In this document: positions 31,710 to 39,449 of the stretch, piece after piece
How the letters are laid out: every line of letters begins with the position of its first letter
Numbering within the stretch: position 1 is the stretch's first letter
From: Leptomonas pyrrhocoris
Taxonomy: Eukaryota; Euglenozoa; Kinetoplastea; Trypanosomatida; Trypanosomatidae
DNA: 64,000 nucleotides
NCBI RefSeq assembly: GCF_001293395.1
Contig: NW_015438370.1
Location: 372,001-436,000 of the forward strand
Reading direction: 5' to 3'
Notes under the pieces: model-generated
The model's database searches: none
What the model was told of the DNA's origin: nothing
Seen by the model: only the letters and a program-made list of their open reading frames with translations
Made by a program: the position numbers and the translations under genes

Positions 31710-33432
31710 GTGCTCGAGTGCGGAATGGAGGAGGAGCGGAAAGAGTCCTAGGTGCCAGAGGCGAGGATTCTGGCCCTCTTCTTCTCCTTCACAGCATGTA
31801 TTCTGGTGTCGGGTGTTCTCTTTTTATGAGGCGTAGTGCCGAGGAAGAAGAGGAGGAGGCTCCTATCAACGCAAGAAGAGGTGGTGAAGAACGGGAAAGA
31901 TAAATGTTTTTTTTTTTTCTTTTCTTCTACTATATATGTTTAATTTGCTGAAGGGGATACTCACGTATATGAAGTGATAAAGGTGCGAATGCTGCTCTAT
32001 TCGGTTTCTTTCATCAGCATTATTATTATTATTGTGTTGCTGGTGGGGTCGGTCTCAGTGGAGGGATGTCGTTGTCCGTTTTGCCGTTTGTTTCTCTCTC
32101 CTCCCCCCCCTTCCCCTTTCTGGTTTCTTTTGAATGCACGTAGCGCCACTCCTCTCACTTCCGGAACATCCGCAAGGTGTCTCTTCATTTTTTGTTTCTT
32201 TCTCTTTTCCCTTCCTTAGTTTCTCGCTCTACGCTCATTTGCGCTGCTTTGAGTCTTTCTTTTTTCTCGTCTCACTTCGTTGTAGATTGCGTTCAAACAA
32301 CGACTTTGTGTGTCTGTGGTGGGTGGTGGTGATGGTGGTTGTCGTGGTGGGGGTGTTTCTGGATGTAATGCCACAGCGGATTTGCTTGCGGGGTCTACAC
32401 CGTGTGTCCTCCACCTTTCTTTCTTTTCATTTTCTTCTTCTTTTGAACTTCTTTTCGTTCTTCTCTTTCCCTGTTTGCACCGCACACCTCCGCGCTTTCC
32501 ACCCTTTCTTCCTTTCCTTGTCTTGCTTGGCGTCTCTCTGCGTTGGTTGGGCTTGTGGGTGAGCCGGTGCAGTTTGTTGTGTGTGTGTGTGTGTGTGTGC
32601 CCTTTCATAAGGGGTGAAATCAGTGTCTGTGCGGATGGAAGACGACGGCGATGCGGTGAGTGGACCTCCGCGGCGACTCAGCGTCTAGATATACTTAGTT
32701 ATTATTTTTGTTTTCTCTCTCTCTTGTGGTTCTAACCATCTTTGTGTCGTTCCTTTGACCTCAAAATCCCCAAAAGCAGGAAAGACGTGCCCTATCTGCA
32801 ACACGCACGCATACAACGTCAGAAAATAAAAGAGTACAACAAAATAGAGAAGAAAAGAAACATATACACACACTTTGAATGCAGCAGAATAGTAATAGGC
32901 GGTGCCGTCAGAGTGGAGGAGCCAATGGCGACGTCTTCTCTTTCTACCGTCGCCTCACCCGAGCAACGTTGCACCCGAGCGCTTTTCTCTTTCTCTGCTC
33001 GCTTCCCCTCTCCGCCCACCTCCTCTGTGTTGGATCGCCTGTGCTCGCTTTTGGGCCCTTCCGTAGCAGCATTCCAAAAGTCATACCGCCTGGGCTAAAG
33101 GAGGACAGTCGTTGTTTTCTCGGTGAGGCGTGTAGGTTCGTGTGACACGCCGTGCTTCCACAAATGCTTTCCTTTCCCGTGCTTCCCTCTTCTCTTTGCC
33201 TTCTTCTACAATTGGCACACCTCTGCCAAACTGCCACTTAGTTCTTTCCAACCGCTATTACCACGAAGAGTGTTCCGACGAATCGACTTCCGCCAAAGTA
33301 TCAAGAGCTTCTCCTCCTTGTTAATTATTATTAGTAAATTGTTTGCTGTGCTTTTGTTGTTGTCGCGTTGACTTGATCGTCTCTACTTCTTCATAACTTG
33401 TCCTCCCCCCTTCCTCTTCCCTTTCTTTGCAA

Positions 33433-33434
33433 AG
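33433..33434 (+). promoter_or_regulatory. Possible spliced-leader acceptor AG for TCP-1 delta
   Basis: This is the first AG after a 30-base pyrimidine tract and is only 4 bases before the ATG at 33439. That would give a very short 5' UTR apart from the spliced leader itself. An upstream acceptor is also possible. Confidence 0.35.
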
Positions 33435-33438
33435 AAGG

Positions 33439-35085
33439 ATGTCTTCTGCCGTAGTGAAGCGTCCTACCCCGGCCCTCCCGCGCCGGGGCAACGAGAGCAA
33501 GAAGGACAGCAACACGCAGACGGATGTGCGCCTGAGCAACATCACCTCTGCCAAGGCCGTGGCGGACTGCGTTCGCACCTCCCTCGGCCCCCGTGGCATG
33601 GACAAGATGATTATTGACCCGAAGGGCGAGACGATCATCAGCAACGACGGCGCAACGATCCTCTCCCGCCTGCAGGTGACGCACCCGTGTGCGAAGATGC
33701 TGGTCGACCTGTCCAAGGCCCAGGATATCGAGGCCGGCGATGGCACCACCTCCGTCGTCGTGCTGTGCGGTGCGCTGCTGCGTGCCGTGGAGGATCTGCT
33801 GAACAAAGGCATCCACCCCACCCAGATCTCAGAGAGCTTCAAAGCGTGCGCCAAGATGGCGGAGAAGGTGATGGAGGACATGAGCATTAAGATCGACATC
33901 GAGGACCGCGACACGCTGATCAAGGCAGCCATTACCTCGCTGAACTCGAAGGTGATCTCGCAGAACAGCGACCTACTGGCGCCCATGGCGGTGGATGCGG
34001 TGCGCAAGATCATCCGTGCCAACGGGGACGTCGACCTGCGCGATATCCGCATCACCTCCGCGCTGGGCGGCACGATTGACGAGACGGAGCTGATCCAGGA
34101 AGGCATGGTGTTCAAGCAGAAGGCCTCGCGCGTCGCCGGCGGACCGGTGCGCATCCAGGACGCCACGATCGCCCTCATTCAGTTTCAGCTCTCCCCGCCG
34201 AAGACGGACATGGAGAGCACCGTGACGATCACCGACTACACGCAGATGGACCGCGCTCTGAAGGAGGAGCGGAAGTACCTGCTGGGCCTCTGCAAGGCGA
34301 TCAAGGACGCCGGTGTGAATGTGCTGCTCGTGCAGAAGTCCGTGCTGCGCGACGCCGTGACGGCGCAGTCGCTGGACTTCTTGGCCAAGATGAAGATCAT
34401 GGTGGTGACGGACATCGAGCGCAGCGACATCGACTTCATCACCAAGACCCTCGGTTGCATGCCGGTGGCGAACCTGGAGAACCTGACGAAGGACAAGTTC
34501 GGCCACGCGAAGTCGGTGGTGGAGGAGGGCACGTCGAGCGGGAAGGTGATCAAGATCCTCGGCGTGCAGCCGCCGCCGCCGTCGACGCTGAACCACGAGT
34601 TCTTCGGCAAGACGGTCTGCTTCTTTCTGCGCGGCAGCAACACGCTGATGCTGGAGGAGGCGGAGCGCGCCCTGCACGACTCGCTGTGCGTCATCCGCTC
34701 CATCGTGAAGAAGCGCGCCATCATGCCGGGCGGCGCGGCGGGCGAGATTGAGGTGTGCATGCAGTTGGGCAAGTACGCGCGTGAGCGGGCGGAGGGCATC
34801 CAGACCTTCTGCATGCGCTCCTACGCGGATGCGTTCGAGATTATCCCGTACACGCTGGCCGAGAACGCCGGCTTGCAGCCCATCTCGATCGTCACGGAGC
34901 TGCGCAACGCCCACGCCTCGGGCAGCGTGAACAGCGGCGTGAATGTGCGCAAGGGCTGCGTGACGGACATGGTAGAGGAGAACGTGGTGCAGCCGCTGCT
35001 CGTGGGCACCTCGGCTGTCCGCCTTGCCTCGGAGGCCGTCATGATGATCCTGAAGATCGACGACATCATCATGACCCGCATTTAA
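33439..35085 (+). CDS. CCT4: T-complex protein 1 subunit delta (CCT4)
   Basis: A 548-residue subunit of the cytosolic chaperonin that folds actin, tubulin and other proteins. Group II chaperonin motifs are complete: TSLGPRGMDKM, SNDGATILSRL, the ATPase motif AGDGTTSVV, and GGAAGEIE near the C-terminal ATP site. Delta-specific stretches match human CCT4 closely: SKAQDIEAGDGTTSVV, GLIQF-like ALIQFQLSPPKTDM, NVLLVQKSVLRDA, KMKIMVVTDIER, and NVRKGCVTDMVEE. Length is close to the human protein (539). The ATG at 33439 (MSSAVVKRP) is chosen; the open frame begins slightly upstream without an ATG. This is the last protein gene of the plus-strand cluster before the convergent strand switch. Confidence 0.96.
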   Translation: MSSAVVKRPTPALPRRGNESKKDSNTQTDVRLSNITSAKAVADCVRTSLGPRGMDKMIIDPKGETIISNDGATILSRLQVTHPCAKMLVDLSKAQDIEAGDGTTSVVVLCGALLRAVEDLLNKGIHPTQISESFKACAKMAEKVMEDMSIKIDIEDRDTLIKAAITSLNSKVISQNSDLLAPMAVDAVRKIIRANGDVDLRDIRITSALGGTIDETELIQEGMVFKQKASRVAGGPVRIQDATIALIQFQLSPPKTDMESTVTITDYTQMDRALKEERKYLLGLCKAIKDAGVNVLLVQKSVLRDAVTAQSLDFLAKMKIMVVTDIERSDIDFITKTLGCMPVANLENLTKDKFGHAKSVVEEGTSSGKVIKILGVQPPPPSTLNHEFFGKTVCFFLRGSNTLMLEEAERALHDSLCVIRSIVKKRAIMPGGAAGEIEVCMQLGKYARERAEGIQTFCMRSYADAFEIIPYTLAENAGLQPISIVTELRNAHASGSVNSGVNVRKGCVTDMVEENVVQPLLVGTSAVRLASEAVMMILKIDDIIMTRI

Positions 35086-35832
35086 GGCGGAGAGGAGGAG
35101 GTGCGAAGGGAGGGAGCAGCGGAATATGTGGTTGCTGTTGTGTTTCCCCCGCGCAGACGACAACGCGCGGTGGGCAGGGGGAGCACGCGAGCGGTGCGTT
35201 GCCCTACGTTTTTTTTTCCTTTCCTCTCTAATGTTGGTGGAGGTGTCTTGGCTTTTGGTTCGTTGAAAACGGGAAAAGGAAAAAGGTGGTTGAGGTGGGT
35301 GTTTTCTGGGCTGTGGTTGTGGATCATACATTCCTTTGGTTTTTTTTTATTGGTAAGGAGCTGATGTTATGGGTGGTATGTAATCTAACGCACGACATGG
35401 TGTGTGTGTAACTGAACTGAACGAGCAGGAAGGAAAAGGACGCAAGTAATGCTTGCTGCGCCAATTTGTGTTGTGGAGGTCGTGCAACCCACGCGTGGAG
35501 CCACACAAGCGCCGCCAATCAAGAGCAAAATGGTTTGAGGCGCGCAAAGAGCGACAGCAACAACTATGACTAAATGCTTCGATGCAACCCGTTGACGTCG
35601 CTTCCCAGCGGGTTTGGTCCGCAAACGCTCGTGCTGGCCCTTGACGTCGTCGGATCGAAGCTGCAACTGTCGCTCTCTTTTCCTCTTCTTCGTCTTCTTC
35701 TGTCTTCCGCCTCGGTGCTTTCCCGCAGGGGCTGGTTTGCGGGTGCTCGCCCCTCCCCACCGGGAAAGCTAGCGGCCCCAACCCAAAGCCCGAAAAAGCC
35801 AAGCAGTGTTCATCCCAGGTGTGTTTTGCGTC
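35086..35832. other. Convergent strand-switch region, left part (TCP-1 delta to first tRNA)
   Basis: About 750 bases without a protein gene. The plus-strand cluster ends here and the minus-strand cluster arrives from the right. T runs at about 35211-35218 and 35340-35349 are visible. In trypanosomatids such convergent regions are sites where RNA polymerase II stops and are often marked by base J and histone variants; that is family knowledge and cannot be seen in this sequence. Confidence 0.6.
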
Positions 35833-35904
35833 GGTCCAGTGGTCTAGTGGCATGATTCTCCCTTAGGGTGGGAGAGGTCCCGGGTTCAATTCCCGGCTGG
35901 ACCC
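35833..35904 (+). tRNA. tRNA-Pro (anticodon AGG)
   Basis: A 72-base cloverleaf. Acceptor stem GGTCCAG pairs with CTGGACC (35897-35903) with discriminator C at 35904. Anticodon stem CTCCC (35858-35862) pairs with GGGAG (35870-35874), and loop TTAGGGT gives anticodon AGG at 35865-35867. The T arm is CCGGG-TTCAATT-CCCGG. The sequence is very like human tRNA-Pro(AGG), including the CTTAGGGT loop region. A-box and B-box promoters lie within the D and T arms. A TTTT terminator follows at once. Confidence 0.95.
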
Positions 35905-35908
35905 TTTT
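35905..35908 (+). terminator. RNA polymerase III terminator of tRNA-Pro
   Basis: Four T directly after the discriminator base, the minimal Pol III stop signal. Confidence 0.8.
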
Positions 35909-35967
35909 CGTGTTTCGCTCCCGAGGAAGAAGCCACCGGCGATTTGTTGGCTAACGCGCACCGTCGA

Positions 35968-36041
35968 GCGCGGTTGGTCTAGGTGGTTATGACGTCGCTT
36001 TAACACGGCGAAGGTCTCGGGTTCGAGTCCCGAACTGCGTA
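35968..36041 (+). tRNA. tRNA-Val (anticodon AAC)
   Basis: A 74-base cloverleaf. Acceptor stem GCGCGGT pairs with ACTGCGT (36034-36040) using two G-U pairs, at the first and fifth positions, with discriminator A at 36041. Anticodon stem TCGCT/GGCGA encloses loop TTAACAC with anticodon AAC at 36002-36004. The T arm is TCGGG-TTCGAGT-CCCGA. The anticodon arm resembles human tRNA-Val(AAC). A TTTTT terminator follows one base later. Confidence 0.93.
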
Positions 36042-36042
36042 C

Positions 36043-36047
36043 TTTTT
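36043..36047 (+). terminator. RNA polymerase III terminator of tRNA-Val
   Basis: Five T, one base after the mature 3' end of the tRNA. Confidence 0.8.
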
Positions 36048-36101
36048 GGATCCGAGAACCAGCCGTTTATGAGACAGAGATAGATAAACCAGCAGCGTGT
36101 A

Positions 36102-36174
36102 GCATTCCTAGCTCAGTCGGTAGAGCGCACGGCTCTTAACCGTGTGGTCGTGGGTTCGATCCCCACGGAGTGCG
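36102..36174 (+). tRNA. tRNA-Lys (anticodon CTT)
   Basis: A 73-base cloverleaf. Acceptor stem GCATTCC pairs with GGAGTGC (36167-36173), with discriminator G at 36174. The D arm has the classic TAGCTCAGTCGG A-box. Anticodon stem CACGG/CCGTG (36128-36132, 36140-36144) encloses loop CTCTTAA with anticodon CTT at 36135-36137. T arm GTGGG-TTCGATC-CCCAC contains a consensus B-box. A TTTT run follows at 36176-36179. Confidence 0.96.
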
Positions 36175-36175
36175 C

Positions 36176-36179
36176 TTTT
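36176..36179 (+). terminator. RNA polymerase III terminator of tRNA-Lys
   Basis: Four T one base after the mature tRNA end, followed at once by a small C5/G5 inverted repeat and a second TTTT at 36185-36188. Confidence 0.75.
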
Positions 36180-36194
36180 CCCCCTTTTCGGGGG
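36180..36194. repeat. C5-loop-G5 inverted repeat after tRNA-Lys
   Basis: Five C (36180-36184), a five-base loop ttttc and five G (36190-36194) can form a short hairpin. Its position beside the Pol III stop and between converging Pol II units could help termination, but this is speculative. Confidence 0.4.
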
Positions 36195-36462
36195 CACGAG
36201 GCGCCGAAAAGCGGCGGGGAAAAAAAAGGGGGAAACAGCAAGGGAAAGAGGACAACTGAAGGGAAAATGAGGTCCAAACGTACGGCACAAAGAGAAGAGC
36301 CATCAGCGGCTCAAACGGCGGGCGGTGCCGCTATTGCGCGTAGAGCTGTCGCACTGGCAAAACCGCAGCACTTTTGATTCGCTGTACTTCATCTTTGCTT
36401 CTTTAAATTGGGTTTCCGTCAGCGTGGATGTGTATGTATGTGTATGCTCTTCTATGTCATCG

Positions 36463-38679
36463 TTACTCGTCGTCGTCGTCGCTGGACAGGTCCCCCGCGG
36501 TGGCCGACGACATCGCGGAGAAGGAGGAGTTGTCCTCCTCGTCGTCGCGGCTTGTGGTTTGCTGCGACGCGGAGGTTGTGCTGTTGACGTTTGGGCCGCT
36601 CTTCTTCATCTTCGCGTGCGCTGCCTCGTCCTCGCCGTTAAACTTACGCAGCAGCGGCTCCACCTCCTGCTCCAACAGCAGCACCAACGAGTCAGTGAAG
36701 TGCGTCATGGCACGCGTGTAGGCCGCCTCGCTCAGCCAACCGCGACGCTGACCACGTTGACTGCGCTCCATCGGCTCATCGACCACCACCACATTGCGCA
36801 CTACGTCGGCAATCACTGCGTCATCCATCGCGTCGATGGGCTGGTAGGGCAGCACCAGTAGGCCTTCCCGAATGGCGCGGCATTGCAGCTCTAACAGGGT
36901 CGACCGACGCTCGTGGCCGGGCTCGGCCTTGTACGCCACCCGCCGCGCTCGATCGCGCTCGAGCAGCAGGCGCAGCACGTTCTCGATCAACGGCGAGCGC
37001 GACACATCGCGCAGGCGCACCCCAATGTCGGAGCGTCGATGCAGGCGGACGGCAATGCGCTCGTACGGGGCGCTGCTCGAGTTCGCGTACGGGTCGTAGC
37101 CAAGCCGCAGCCGCAGACGGTTGAACGGCCCATTCCGGATCACATACGTGAAGCAGTTCATCACCTGCTTGTTGCGGTGCGTCCGCGGACACACGCCGGA
37201 CTGCAGCATCGCGTTCGTCAAGTCGTGCACGATCCACGCCGGCCGCTCCGCGAGGAGGCGCACCATCATTCGCACCTCCGGCGGGTCATCGTCGCGGCTG
37301 CCGTCGAGGGAGCTCGGCAGATGGTGCAGGAAGTCGTCGTGCGCGTGCAGCCGCGTTGGCAGCGCCGTTGTTTCTTCCGGACCGACGCTGATCGTCGGCA
37401 GCGCACCAAACTCAAACTGGGAGGAGACGCCAGTTGGAGGCAGCGCAGCACTTGGGGTGCCACCGCTAACGCGCAGCTCCGCGTTCGTTCCGCTTTCTGC
37501 ACTGGCGCCCGCCGGATCGCCACGAAGTGCGGCGAGCGAGGCAGCACCATCAACGTGGTTGCCGGATGTCACGGATGTGTTCGCGTCCTTGCCCGGCTCG
37601 TAGCGCACCTCAAACGGCGCTTTGGCCGACAAGTAGTGCGCTGGTGGAAAGAAGTCAGCCCCGCACAGCGACGGGGACTCGCGCAGCTGCTCCGGCGTGA
37701 AGAGGGAAAACGTGAAATCCGCAGGGCGCGCCAGCTCCAGCTCACGCGACACAACACCGAGCACCGCCGTGGCTAGCGTTGGCTCACCGACGCGACCGCC
37801 TTCCCTTCCGCCGCTCCCGTTGTCTGCGCCGTTTGGGATGAGTTCCTCGCGCAGCACGGCGTTCGTCGCCGGATCGCGGAAGCGCCGTACGCGTCGGGTG
37901 CGCCGCACCTGCACCAGCAGATCGTTGCGGTAGTACCCGTTGAGGAGCACCTGCGGCTCAATCGACGGAAACACCTCCTGCCGTCGGCGCTTTTGGCTTT
38001 GCGTGCCATCCGCCGCGTCGTCGACGTCCTCTTGCCGATCGCCCGTGTAGTTTTCCATGCGATCGCGCCTCTCCTCGTCTGTGTCCGATGGCTTCGCCAC
38101 CACCGCCTCCCAGTTGGTACTCCGCCAGTTGCTGAAAATCGGGTCGGTGCAGTAGTCGCGGCGGTGACGTGTCAGCAGGCGCACCTCCGATTTCTGAGTG
38201 CTGATCTTCTTCGTCGCGCCTTCTCGGTTCGCTGCCACACCAGCGGTCGCCACGTCGTCGTCGCCATCGCTGCCACCACTGCTGCTGCCACTGCTGCTGC
38301 TCCGACTCTCGTCATCGGCGGAGTCTGCGTGGAGGTCGGCGTCGTCTGTGTTTGCGGACGGCGCAGGTGCCGCACCGCCGCCACCATCACCGCGTCTTTT
38401 AACGGTGTCGTCAGGCCGCACACTGGTGCGCTGCGGGACGGCACGCTGCAGGCACTCCGCCACAAAAGACGCAGGGAGGAACGCCTCGACGTCGTTCGCC
38501 GCGCCCACCGGACAGACGCAGGGGGCAGCGCTGGCAGGAAGGTCCGGCTGCGTGGCGCAGGTAACGGTTGGGGCCAGCGTAAAAGGCAGTTCGACAGAGA
38601 CAAAGCTGCGGAAGCGCGGCATTGCCGTCGGCCGCGGCGGCTGCGGCTGCGATGACGCAGGAGCAGACGGCGGGTCCAT
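36463..38679 (-). CDS. Transcription factor TFIIIC subunit 5 homologue (tau95 / GTF3C5 / Sfc1 family)
   Basis: A 738-residue protein read from the ATG at 38677-38679 (MDPPSAPASSQP). The order of features matches TFIIIC subunit 5. An N-terminal strand (FVSVELPFTLAP) recalls FVCVEYPG of GTF3C5. The segment PSIEPQVLLNGYYRNDLLVQVRR then VLGVVSRELELARPADFTF recalls the LLRVRRR...VLGIVTTTYRFQGMADF dimerisation region. The DNA-binding domain from about residue 485 contains ERPAWIV and NGPFNRLRLRLGYDP (human GPWRSLWIRFGYDP). Then come LLELQCRAIRE, GWLSEAAYTRAM and a long acidic C-terminal tail ending DDDDE. In other eukaryotes this subunit, with subunit 3, contacts the A-box of tRNA genes. An acidic Ser/Asp stretch is inserted at about 150-180. 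It is the last gene of the minus cluster, ending 289 bases from tRNA-Lys. Confidence 0.82.
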   Translation of the reverse strand: MDPPSAPASSQPQPPRPTAMPRFRSFVSVELPFTLAPTVTCATQPDLPASAAPCVCPVGAANDVEAFLPASFVAECLQRAVPQRTSVRPDDTVKRRGDGGGGAAPAPSANTDDADLHADSADDESRSSSSGSSSGGSDGDDDVATAGVAANREGATKKISTQKSEVRLLTRHRRDYCTDPIFSNWRSTNWEAVVAKPSDTDEERRDRMENYTGDRQEDVDDAADGTQSQKRRRQEVFPSIEPQVLLNGYYRNDLLVQVRRTRRVRRFRDPATNAVLREELIPNGADNGSGGREGGRVGEPTLATAVLGVVSRELELARPADFTFSLFTPEQLRESPSLCGADFFPPAHYLSAKAPFEVRYEPGKDANTSVTSGNHVDGAASLAALRGDPAGASAESGTNAELRVSGGTPSAALPPTGVSSQFEFGALPTISVGPEETTALPTRLHAHDDFLHHLPSSLDGSRDDDPPEVRMMVRLLAERPAWIVHDLTNAMLQSGVCPRTHRNKQVMNCFTYVIRNGPFNRLRLRLGYDPYANSSSAPYERIAVRLHRRSDIGVRLRDVSRSPLIENVLRLLLERDRARRVAYKAEPGHERRSTLLELQCRAIREGLLVLPYQPIDAMDDAVIADVVRNVVVVDEPMERSQRGQRRGWLSEAAYTRAMTHFTDSLVLLLEQEVEPLLRKFNGEDEAAHAKMKKSGPNVNSTTSASQQTTSRDDEEDNSSFSAMSSATAGDLSSDDDDE

Positions 38680-39449
38680 GACGCAGAGAAACACTTGAAC
38701 GGCAGCAATAACAATATATAGCAACAATCCAATGAACGTCAGGCTCTGCGTGTGCGTGTGTGCGCGCACGGTACCACACGTTTTGGCGTGGATGGGTTGT
38801 TTCGTTAAGGAGAGAGGGAGAAAGGGCGAAATGGAAGGGAAAAGAGGCAAATAAGGAGAGAGAGCCCACCGCAAAAAAAAAAAACCCGACTCAGGAGGGG
38901 CGCGGAGAATGGCACTGGCCGGCACGAGCCGTTGCGCAGCGAAGTCAAACAGAAAGTCCACCGGCTCGCCAACTGCGCCCTCTGCGAAAGCGCACTGGTG
39001 CGCACACACAGAAGCCCCACGCCGCGCAGGTTCGCAAACTCTTTGAAACAAGTAATTTCACTGCGTTGTAGTATCATGCCCGGAGAGGCGTGGCTATGTA
39101 CGAAGGCTCTGGAAGAGGGGGAAACAGGAGGAGGGGCTGGGAGAAATCGGGGGCAACACGCACCCGCACACCCATCCCCTCAAAACAACAAGACAGAAGA
39201 GAAAAGAAAAGAAAAATGGTAATAGAATAAACGCTGCCGACATACATGTTCAACGAAGAAACAAAGAAGGAGAGAAAGACAACAACAAGATCGCAACTTA
39301 CATGCGGTACACCAAGCCAGTGTAGCGATTTGGAATACATCATAGGAAGTATAAAGACAATGGAAAAACACTCTGCACAAAACCATCACGGCAACGCACG
39401 AGCAGAGGCGTACTTTAAATATATACATATACATTACCCCACGGAAAGG
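38680..39449. other. Intergenic region on the minus-strand cluster, no gene seen
   Basis: About 770 bases, purine-rich on the plus strand and so pyrimidine-rich on the transcribed minus strand. It holds an A run at about 38873-38884. No supported coding frame. Confidence 0.6.
38746..38747 (-). promoter_or_regulatory. Possible spliced-leader acceptor AG for the TFIIIC5-like gene
   Basis: On the minus strand, a long C/T-rich tract (complement of about 38797-38880) is followed by an AG at this place, 67 bases before the ATG. Inference. Confidence 0.3.

Larger units (their letters stand above)
31649..33438. other. Intergenic region, about 1.8 kb, with microsatellites
   Basis: It contains a TA repeat (31688-31709), an ATT repeat (about 32019-32033), a GT repeat (about 32579-32599) and many T/C-rich stretches. 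The longest pyrimidine run is at about 33396-33428, directly before the TCP-1 delta ATG. No supported coding frame. Confidence 0.6.

Noticed and set aside
33973-35331. 452-codon minus-strand open frame opposite TCP-1 delta
   Set aside because: His/Leu/Arg-rich shadow of a clearly identified chaperonin gene.
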